64,000 nucleotides of DNA from Marinobacter goseongensis. Lineage in GTDB: Bacteria > Pseudomonadota > Gammaproteobacteria > Pseudomonadales > Oleiphilaceae. This document shows, piece after piece, positions 29,403-36,458 of the stretch; the first letter of the stretch is position 1, and each line of letters starts with the position of its first letter. The position numbers were made by a program, and so were the translations under genes. The DNA lies in the NCBI RefSeq assembly GCF_023156235.1, contig NZ_JAKZAI010000001.1, positions 1-64,000 of the forward strand, in the 5' to 3' direction. The notes below the pieces were generated by a model. The model did not search any database. It was not told the origin of the DNA and was given only the letters and a program-made list of their open reading frames with translations.

Positions 29403-31028
29403 ATGGGAATGACCAGCCACAAGAAGAAGATTCTCGGGGCCGTGATCGCCGCGACCCTCTCGTGTGGTGCCGAGGCGCAGCTCGCGCAGAATCTGACCAT
29501 ACACCCCAAAGCTCTGGCGCTGGGCAATGCCGTCACAGCTGATCCCCCGGGGATCATGGCGATTCACTACAATCCGGCGGGGCTGACCAAGCTGGATGGG
29601 CGCCAGCTTGAAGTAAACCTGATGAGCGTCTATCTCGATATTGATGCCAATTTCTACGCTGACGAAGACTACGAAATTTTCGGCATCAAGGGGCTTGAAA
29701 CCGATCCTCTGACCGGTAAGCAACGGGATCCGGTTGCCAACACGCACAGCCATACCAACAACGTGGCGCTGTACGTTCCGGGCTACGGCATTTTGCGGGC
29801 ACCTCCGGGCCCCGCGATTGCGCCTTCGGCCGGTGTCAGCATCAATCCGCCCGGCTCCAAACTGACCTTCGGTAATGCGTTTTACCTGCCACTGGCAGCC
29901 GGTTTCTATCGCGACAAGGACGACCCCGGGCGCTACATGCCACAGGCAACGGCCTTGCAAAGAACCACTTATCTGTCACCGACTGTGGGTTATGAAATCA
30001 ATGACGAGTGGTCAGTCGGTGCCGGCATTCATCTTTCCCACATGGGTATCGCAGCCGATCAGTATATGCGCGCCCCCAACATGCTGTTGGGCGTGGCAGA
30101 AGTGCTGCAGGATGCGTTCAATTGTGAGAGTGGGGACGAGCCGTTGCAGCCTTGGCTGGCACTGTGCGGTGGTAACGTCGGCCCTTGGGATGACATCGGC
30201 GCCCTGAGCATCAACGTTCAGGAGACTCTTTCTCCCACCTATACCCTCGGTGTCATGTGGGAACCCACGGACTGGTTCACCTGGGGCGCCAGTTATACGT
30301 CCGAAGCCGACATGAATCTCAAAGGCACCTTCGAGATTGAGTATACCGAGGACTGGTCCGGATTCTGGCAGAGCGTAAACGGGTCGGTGCTCGGTGCCAT
30401 CACGTCCGCGATTCTGAGCTTACCCTCCGGTGCACCGCGGGAAGCCGGCAACGTCAGCATGGATCTGGTCTACCCGCAGCATTTCCAGACCGGGATCAGT
30501 GTGGACGTGCACGAATTGCTGACAGTCAATGTGGATGTGGGCTGGACCGATTACAAACAGTGGGATGCCTTCGTGTTCAGATTCGATCGCAACCTGGAGT
30601 TCCTCAACGCCGCGCGGATTCTGTCACCGGACAACGCCACGCCCAACACGCTGCGTTTGCCGCTGGGCTTTACCGATCAGTGGAACTGGGCGTTCGGGCT
30701 GGAGTTTCATGCCTCGTCACGGCTTGATCTGCGAGCCGGCGTGGAGATCCGTGATTCGGTGATCCCGGATGATCAACGCTCCATCATGGCGCCGTTCGGC
30801 GGCGCCAACCTCTACAGCGTGGGCATGGGGTACAAGTGGGACAAGGACACCGAGATCGACATGAATCTCAGCTACCTGCAGTCGATTGAAACCATCCCGG
30901 CCAATACCAGTTGCAACCTGAACTGTGACAATATAACCAACATCATCTACAACCCTTATGCAGGTCTGGACGTCAAAACCTCCCTGCGGGTGGTGATGGC
31001 GGGACTCAGTTTCCGGACCAAATTCTGA
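29403..31028 (+). CDS. OmpP1/FadL-family outer-membrane protein
   Basis: 541 residues. Signal peptide about 1-25 (KKKILGAVIAATLSCGAEA), then the FadL-type N-terminal hatch with LALGNAVTADPPGIMAIHYNPAGLTKL, in which YNPAGL is the family hallmark. A long barrel follows, ending VMAGLSFRTKF with a terminal Phe as usual for BAM substrates. FadL proteins pass hydrophobic molecules (fatty acids, aromatics, alkanes) across the outer membrane. Two Cys pairs (CESG..LALC and CNLNC) could form loop disulfides. GAAGGAAGGA precedes the ATG. Confidence 0.88.
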   Translation: MGMTSHKKKILGAVIAATLSCGAEAQLAQNLTIHPKALALGNAVTADPPGIMAIHYNPAGLTKLDGRQLEVNLMSVYLDIDANFYADEDYEIFGIKGLETDPLTGKQRDPVANTHSHTNNVALYVPGYGILRAPPGPAIAPSAGVSINPPGSKLTFGNAFYLPLAAGFYRDKDDPGRYMPQATALQRTTYLSPTVGYEINDEWSVGAGIHLSHMGIAADQYMRAPNMLLGVAEVLQDAFNCESGDEPLQPWLALCGGNVGPWDDIGALSINVQETLSPTYTLGVMWEPTDWFTWGASYTSEADMNLKGTFEIEYTEDWSGFWQSVNGSVLGAITSAILSLPSGAPREAGNVSMDLVYPQHFQTGISVDVHELLTVNVDVGWTDYKQWDAFVFRFDRNLEFLNAARILSPDNATPNTLRLPLGFTDQWNWAFGLEFHASSRLDLRAGVEIRDSVIPDDQRSIMAPFGGANLYSVGMGYKWDKDTEIDMNLSYLQSIETIPANTSCNLNCDNITNIIYNPYAGLDVKTSLRVVMAGLSFRTKF

Positions 31029-31075
31029 TGCCGTGGCGCGATAGGATCGCGCTTCTCCATTGGCGGTGAGGGCGT

Positions 31076-32119
31076 ATGTCGAGAAAGGGTCTGCGGGTGA
31101 GGGGGTGTCTGTTGATACTGGCAGGGGTGTTGCTGGCCGGATGCCAGGGCACCGGGCCGACTTCATCCTCCGAGCAGGATTATTTTACCTGGGTGGATGA
31201 TCAGGGGCGGGTGCAGCAATCGCCAATCATCCGTGAACCTGCCGAAAAGCCAGCGGCCGACGTTGCCGACCACTCGGGAGAATCCTCGGAGCCCTCGGAA
31301 CCCGGTAGAACCGTCGCGCCGGCGGACCCGGAGTTCAACCTGGAGAACTACCCGGACGGCAATCAGCTTGAGCGGGACGGTTACATTCGCCCCGGGGAAC
31401 CCCAACCCTATTTCACCTGGCGCGACGCCGAGGGCAACATCCGGGTCAATTACTACCAGCCGGATACCCGTTCTGCCGTGGAAAAAGGCCGGATCAAGCC
31501 ACCGGTCGAACTCACCCCCGCCAGCATCTACCAGCAAGGTAATGGCGAAGCGCAGGCTGCGCCCCGCGAGGGCGGCGACCCGGATGCGTTTGCCATACTG
31601 GGGATTGAACAGCCCACCGAGAGCTACCTGGTGCGCTGGCAGCGCCACTGTTGCGACTCACTGGACACCGGGGCCGCGGAAGACTGGCAAAGCGGCCGCG
31701 AGTTTGGCCTGAACATTGATGACGCCTCGCCGGTTCACGGTTTCATCACCGGCCATAGTCCGTACCTGTTGGTTCGCCTGCCAACAGGTAAAGCAAAACG
31801 GGGCTATATCATGAGGATACGCTCCTTCGCTAAAGACGGCTTGTTTGTCCCCTCGGCGGCGTTCCTCGATGGTAACCTCAAGCCCGTGAGGGTGGTGACC
31901 GATATGGTGGCGGACTATGTGCCGGAGAGCTGGCATCGCCGTGGTTATCTGGAGGCCCACGTCCCGGTGTTTCCGGAGCATGGGGAGCGATGGCTGGTGA
32001 TTTACACGCGGGATGAAGACACGCAGGGGCAGACCGTGGTTGAGGGCACGCGGGGCCCCCGTGCTATTCCCCATGTCATCCGCGGCGAGCTCAGCTTGAC
32101 CGAACTGCGCGAACGCTAG
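31076..32119 (+). CDS. Lipoprotein with two FTW(V/R)D repeats and a MalM-like C-terminal domain
   Basis: 347 residues. The lipobox LLAGC places the lipidated Cys at about residue 23. YFTWVDDQGRVQQSP and YFTWRDAEGNIRVNYY are two copies of a short DUF4124-like motif, separated by a Pro/Glu/Ser linker. The last 150 residues resemble periplasmic MalM (FVPSAAFLDGNLKPVRVV, RWLVIYTRDEDTQGQTV, IRGELSL). MalM is normally in the maltose operon, but no maltose genes are here. The start follows a GAGG site. Last gene of the operon, 2 bases from the convergent deacetylase. Confidence 0.72.
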   Translation: MSRKGLRVRGCLLILAGVLLAGCQGTGPTSSSEQDYFTWVDDQGRVQQSPIIREPAEKPAADVADHSGESSEPSEPGRTVAPADPEFNLENYPDGNQLERDGYIRPGEPQPYFTWRDAEGNIRVNYYQPDTRSAVEKGRIKPPVELTPASIYQQGNGEAQAAPREGGDPDAFAILGIEQPTESYLVRWQRHCCDSLDTGAAEDWQSGREFGLNIDDASPVHGFITGHSPYLLVRLPTGKAKRGYIMRIRSFAKDGLFVPSAAFLDGNLKPVRVVTDMVADYVPESWHRRGYLEAHVPVFPEHGERWLVIYTRDEDTQGQTVVEGTRGPRAIPHVIRGELSLTELRER

Positions 32120-32121
32120 AT

Positions 32122-33153
32122 TCAGTCTTCCGGCTGCTCAAGGTCCAGCCACTGCTGCGACAGCCAGAAGTAGCTTCCATCTGTGGCCGGGTGCGTGCAG
32201 TTGTATCGGAACCGGCGGCTGTCAAAAGTCTTCGGTGCGGTGATGTGAACGCTGCCGTCTCCCATCTCCTCAATCTCGATTCGCCCCTGTCCCGACGCAA
32301 AACAACTCAGCCGACTGACGCTCAGGTTGTCGGGCAACCGGAGTTTCAGCGTCGGTGGGTTATTGGCCAATACCCCGGCTGGCAGCTCATTGGCATCGAC
32401 GGGAAGCGCCCGGCTCAGTAATTTATCTTTCAGGTTACCAAGCTGGCCGTAGGTATTGGCCATGGGAAAGCGTGGCAGGCGGGTGATGCCGGATGTTTCA
32501 CCGATGGCGCCGGATTGCTGGCCGAAGGCTATCCAGCCGCGGTCGGACAGCTTTGCCTCGAGGTCTTCGTCGAATTCGCCGTAGGGATAGGCGAACATCG
32601 GCACATCGATCTCCAGTTTTTCCTGCAGAATGGCCTGAGCCCGATCGAGGCTGTTGTCCACCCGCGCATCCCAGTCGTCCTGTTGCTCGTTCGGACGCCG
32701 CGCCAGGTGGCCGTGATCATGGCTGTGGTTGGCAATGGTGACCCGTTCTTGTTCATTCAGCTCCCGCAGTTGCTCCCAGGTCATGTAGCCGTGGCTGCCC
32801 ACCGCATCGGTGTTGACGAAGATGGTGTAGGGGTAATCCCGTTGCTCCAGCAGGGGCGCGGCTGCCTCGTAAACCGAATCGTAGGCATCGTCAAACGTGA
32901 TAGCGACCTGTTTACGATCCCTCAAGTCGCCCCTGAGAGCCGCTTCGGTGGCGTTCTGAAGGGCCACTACCTCAATCTTCTGGTTGGCGATCATATCGAG
33001 CTGGCCCTCGAACAGGGACACCGAAGTGCTCGTCGACGGTGGCGTGCTGTCACTGATGTGGTGGTACTGAAGTACGACCAGGTCGGCCCTGACGTTCAGG
33101 CTGACCAGGATCAGCAGCAGTCCGCATGCCAGAGATAGAGTGTGCCTTGCCAT
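32122..33153 (-). CDS. Exported polysaccharide deacetylase family protein
   Basis: 343 residues with a signal peptide (about 1-23). The NodB-type domain carries VAITFDDAYDSV (metal Asp pair) and ANHSHDHGH (metal histidines), followed by AYPYGEFDE. The order matches PgaB-like deacetylases, which remove acetyl groups from poly-N-acetylglucosamine or peptidoglycan. A roughly 90-residue C-terminal extension is of unknown function. ATG 33153 is preceded by GAGGA; the TTG one codon earlier is less likely. It converges on the MalM-like lipoprotein gene. Confidence 0.85.
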   Translation of the reverse strand: MARHTLSLACGLLLILVSLNVRADLVVLQYHHISDSTPPSTSTSVSLFEGQLDMIANQKIEVVALQNATEAALRGDLRDRKQVAITFDDAYDSVYEAAAPLLEQRDYPYTIFVNTDAVGSHGYMTWEQLRELNEQERVTIANHSHDHGHLARRPNEQQDDWDARVDNSLDRAQAILQEKLEIDVPMFAYPYGEFDEDLEAKLSDRGWIAFGQQSGAIGETSGITRLPRFPMANTYGQLGNLKDKLLSRALPVDANELPAGVLANNPPTLKLRLPDNLSVSRLSCFASGQGRIEIEEMGDGSVHITAPKTFDSRRFRYNCTHPATDGSYFWLSQQWLDLEQPED

Positions 33154-33172
33154 CAATCGGTCCTCGTCCGGT

Positions 33173-33841
33173 TTATTGAAAATGCGCCTTGAGAACGGCG
33201 AATGCCTGATTCAGCTTCTGTATGCTGTCGGTGTCACCGCCTCGATCGGGATGCGCCTGCATGACCGCGCGCCGAAATCGCTGTTTTACCTCGGGGAAGC
33301 CGTCGGGCAGCTGTTGGAATCCCAACACCGAGGCGGCGTCAATAAGTGCCTGCCGTCCCGGCCGCTGCTGAGGCCGGCCACGCCAGAAATTATCCATCAT
33401 CTGTAGAATGTGATCGTCGGGGAGCTGGTATTGGGACAGATCGAGGTAAAAAGCCCGTAGGGCGTCAACGTGACCCGCGGTTCCGGACCCCGCGACCACC
33501 GCACAGTCGTGGAGCCGCAAGTTCAACGGTGAAATGGTCAGTGTTTCACCCCGGGCAAGAAGCTGATCCCGCAGCCGATACAATGCATGGAAGAGCAGAA
33601 AATGCACGGGATAGAGTTTCTCGGGTTCGCTGAACTGAACTTTGCCAATCAACTCCCAGGGTCGATTCTGCAGGCGCTTGATCAGGCCCAGCTCGCTTAT
33701 GCCCTGCGGGCAGCCGCGTAACTCGTGTTCCACCGCAACCAGCAGGTGCTCAATGTGGAGCCTCAGTGCCGGATTCAACGGACTGTCCGGCGACGCGGGG
33801 TGTTCCGGGAAGACCGGCTGGCTTTGAATGGGGTTGCTCAT
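33173..33841 (-). CDS. DnaJ-related protein with C-terminal J domain
   Basis: 222 residues. An N-terminal DNAJ-related domain (about 22-130, LRLHIEHLLVAVEHEL onward) is followed by a C-terminal J domain (about 160-222) with the HPD motif in AVMQAHPDRGGD. J domains stimulate the ATPase of DnaK-type chaperones, so this probably delivers a particular client. It starts 20 bases upstream of the deacetylase on the same strand and may be cotranscribed with it. Confidence 0.87.
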   Translation of the reverse strand: MSNPIQSQPVFPEHPASPDSPLNPALRLHIEHLLVAVEHELRGCPQGISELGLIKRLQNRPWELIGKVQFSEPEKLYPVHFLLFHALYRLRDQLLARGETLTISPLNLRLHDCAVVAGSGTAGHVDALRAFYLDLSQYQLPDDHILQMMDNFWRGRPQQRPGRQALIDAASVLGFQQLPDGFPEVKQRFRRAVMQAHPDRGGDTDSIQKLNQAFAVLKAHFQ

Positions 33842-33868
33842 GTCGCCATGGTAGGGCAGTGCCCGCCG

Positions 33869-34513
33869 TTAGGAAAGGGTGTCCAGTCGGCTGAGGCCGC
33901 CGAGGAACAGCGTGGCGGCGAAGTGTGCCGCGTCCTGCGCTTCCTGTTCAGCGTTTCCGGGGGCGGCATGGGAGCGTTTTGCGACACGCAGGCTCATTTC
34001 ATAGGCTACTCCGAAGAACGACGCACAGAGGTAATCCTGATCGACGTCCGGCAACAGGCCCCGGTCGATGGCGTCTCGCACGTCCTCTTCCAGTGACAGC
34101 ATGGCCAGACCGAGGATGTCCGAACCGAACAGTTCACGGATAGCATGATCGTTTCGATGAGCCAGCTCATACACCAGCGGATCGTTCGCCGTGGCACGGA
34201 AAAGAGCGAGGTAGGCAGATCGGATGAAGTCTTCGCCGCTGCCTGCGGCCTTGCGGGATCGGGTTAGATTCAGATTCAACTGATTCAGGAAGTCCGTCAG
34301 CAGGGCGGCGAAGATGTCCTGTTTGCTGGAGAAATAATTGTAGAAGGTGCCTGCAGCCAGACCGGTTTTCCGAACGATGTCGCGTATCGTGGAGTTGTCG
34401 TAGCCCCGCTCACGAAAACACTCGCGGGCGGCCAGAAGAATGGCATTTCGGTTGCGAATCCGGTTGGATTGCCGTTTACCGAGGGTGTCGTCCTTGCTTC
34501 GTAACGTATCCAT
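33869..34513 (-). CDS. TetR-family transcriptional regulator
   Basis: 214 residues. The N-terminal helix-turn-helix reads RNAILLAARECFRERGYDNSTIRDIVRKTGLAAGTFYNYF. The ligand-binding C-terminal domain shows no recognisable specificity. I start at ATG 34513 with AGGA seven bases upstream; a GTG ten codons earlier lacks a site. It is divergent from ttcA with a 74-base gap. Its target is unknown; the downstream same-strand J-domain and deacetylase genes are candidates. Confidence 0.9.
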   Translation of the reverse strand: MDTLRSKDDTLGKRQSNRIRNRNAILLAARECFRERGYDNSTIRDIVRKTGLAAGTFYNYFSSKQDIFAALLTDFLNQLNLNLTRSRKAAGSGEDFIRSAYLALFRATANDPLVYELAHRNDHAIRELFGSDILGLAMLSLEEDVRDAIDRGLLPDVDQDYLCASFFGVAYEMSLRVAKRSHAAPGNAEQEAQDAAHFAATLFLGGLSRLDTLS

Positions 34514-34587
34514 GTCGCTATCCTGTCCCTGCGTATTTCTCACGCGTATAATCCGTTGCCCACCAATCCTGTGAACGTAGTGTTTTT

Positions 34588-35463
34588 ATGTCCGATGCAG
34601 AGCGCCCTGAAAAACTGGAATTCAACAAGCTGCAGAAACGTCTGCGCCGTGAAGTCGGTCAGGCCATAGCAGAATTTTCGATGATTGAAGCCGGTGACAA
34701 GGTCATGTGCTGCCTCAGCGGCGGCAAAGATTCCTACGCCATGCTGGACATCCTGCTGCACCTCCAGAAGAGCGCGCCGGTATCCTTTGAGCTGATTGCT
34801 GTAAACCTGGATCAGAAACAGCCTGGATTTCCCGAAGACGTGTTACCCCGATATCTGCAAGCCATGGGTATCGAATACCACATCATCGAAAAGGACACGT
34901 ACAGTATTGTTAAGGAAAAAGTGCCGGAAGGGAAGACCACCTGCGGTCTTTGTTCCCGTCTACGTCGCGGAATTCTCTATAATTTTGCAGAAGAGCAGGG
35001 TGTCACCAAGATTGCTCTCGGCCACCACCGGGACGATTTGCTGGAAACTCTGTTTCTGAACATGTTCTATGGTGGCAAGCTGAAGTCGATGCCACCGGTG
35101 CTGCACAGCGATGACGGCCGCAACACGGTTATCCGGCCGCTCGCGTTCAGTCGCGAAAAGGACATCGCCCGCTACGCTGCCTTGCGGGAATTCCCGATCA
35201 TTCCCTGCAATCTGTGCGGGTCTCAGGAAAATCTGCAGCGCCAGGTAATCAAGGAGATGTTTCAGACCTGGGACAAACAGCATCCGGGCCGGCTCGAAAC
35301 CATGTTTCGTGCGCTGTGTAATGTCGAGCCGTCTCATCTTGCAGACAATACTCTTTACGATTTTCGCGAGGGCAAGCGCCCGGGTGGCGCGCAGGGATCC
35401 TCTGTCAGCATGGCGGAGCCTGAGGCTGCGGACTTTGGCCGGCTCGACGTTCTGAATATCTGA
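34588..35463 (+). CDS. ttcA: tRNA 2-thiocytidine biosynthesis protein TtcA
   Basis: The 291-residue iron-sulfur enzyme thiolates cytidine 32 in certain tRNAs. The PP-loop SGGKDS that adenylates the base is at residues 44-49. The cluster cysteines lie in CGLC (119, 122) and a second CNLC (207, 210). Length is close to E. coli TtcA (311). It converges with the cco cluster, and in several Pseudomonas relatives it is also found near cco/anr genes. Confidence 0.96.
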   Translation: MSDAERPEKLEFNKLQKRLRREVGQAIAEFSMIEAGDKVMCCLSGGKDSYAMLDILLHLQKSAPVSFELIAVNLDQKQPGFPEDVLPRYLQAMGIEYHIIEKDTYSIVKEKVPEGKTTCGLCSRLRRGILYNFAEEQGVTKIALGHHRDDLLETLFLNMFYGGKLKSMPPVLHSDDGRNTVIRPLAFSREKDIARYAALREFPIIPCNLCGSQENLQRQVIKEMFQTWDKQHPGRLETMFRALCNVEPSHLADNTLYDFREGKRPGGAQGSSVSMAEPEAADFGRLDVLNI

Positions 35464-35490
35464 AGGGCACACGGTCAAGAGCCGGTGAGA

Positions 35491-36192
35491 CTAACCGCCA
35501 TGGCCATTATGGAACAGTGTAGCCAGGGGCAGCGTCCAGATGCCGAACGCGATCAACAATGTTCCGGTGAGCTGACGTAAAGGCTTTTTACCCTGAAGTT
35601 TGCGCACCCAGGTTGCCGCGTATCCGGTGGCCAGCATTGAGGGCAGCGTACCGAGCCCGAAAAAAGCCATGGTGGCGGCCGCGCTGCCCACTGACGGTTG
35701 CAGTGCGGCCCAGCCGAGAGTGCTGTAGACCAGCCCGCAGGGCAGCCAGCCCCATAATCCCCCGAGAGCAACCGCCTGCCATCCATGCTGTATCGGCAGC
35801 AGGCGGCGGGTCAGGGGCGACAGCCGGGCCCAGACCGGGGCGCCGATCCGTTCGATATAGCGGATGCCCTGCCACCACTGGGCCATGGACAGCCCCATCA
35901 GTATCAACAGCAGTCCGGCCACGGTTCGTAATACTGGCGCCAACTGACTCCACTGGGCCGCAGCGGAGGTGCTGAGCAGCGCCACCAGCGCCGCGATCAG
36001 TGCATAGCTGCCGATACGGCCGGCGTTGAAACCGAGCAACATCAGGGTCTGGCGGATTCGGAAACCTTTGCCCACAGGTAACGCCATCGACAAGGACGCG
36101 CTGATTCCCCCACACATACCCAGGCAGTGCGTGCTGCCCAGCAGACCAATCACAAAGGCACTGGAATAGCTGAGGTAGAGGCCTTCACTCAT
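35491..36192 (-). CDS. TauE/SafE (DsbD_2-like) membrane protein at the end of the cco cluster
   Basis: 233 residues, about six transmembrane helices. The first helix contains GSTHCLGMCGG, a Cys-containing motif shared with DsbD-like and UreH-like membrane proteins. Members of this family commonly end cbb3 oxidase clusters and are thought to assist metal or thiol handling, though their exact role is unproved. Its ATG overlaps the ccoS stop by one base (TGATG). Confidence 0.82.
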   Translation of the reverse strand: MSEGLYLSYSSAFVIGLLGSTHCLGMCGGISASLSMALPVGKGFRIRQTLMLLGFNAGRIGSYALIAALVALLSTSAAAQWSQLAPVLRTVAGLLLILMGLSMAQWWQGIRYIERIGAPVWARLSPLTRRLLPIQHGWQAVALGGLWGWLPCGLVYSTLGWAALQPSVGSAAATMAFFGLGTLPSMLATGYAATWVRKLQGKKPLRQLTGTLLIAFGIWTLPLATLFHNGHGG

Positions 36193-36419
36193 CAGTGGTG
36201 TGGAGTTTCATCAGTTTCCGGCGCTTCGTCGTTGGGTTTGCGCTCGGCCCTGGGCTTGGCGTCGTCCGGGATCATGTCTTTGTCGTCGTCGAAAAGGATC
36301 CGGTGAGCGGGACCTTCGAGATCGTCGTACTGGCCATTCTTCACGGCCCAGGAAAACAGCACCATGCCCAATGCCACGAGAATCAGCATGACGGGAACCA
36401 GGATCATTACAATTTCCAT
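36192..36419 (-). CDS. ccoS: cbb3 oxidase assembly protein CcoS
   Basis: 75 residues. One N-terminal transmembrane helix (MEIVMILVPVMLILVALGMVLF) is followed by FSWAVKNGQYDDLEGPAHRILFDDD, the family signature. The tail is acidic and low in complexity. CcoS is needed for cofactor (heme/copper) insertion in cbb3 oxidase. It follows ccoI by 39 bases. Confidence 0.93.
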   Translation of the reverse strand: MEIVMILVPVMLILVALGMVLFSWAVKNGQYDDLEGPAHRILFDDDKDMIPDDAKPRAERKPNDEAPETDETPHH

Positions 36420-36458
36420 GGTGAACCTCGGGGATCGGAGTATGTTCCGGTTACGGTA

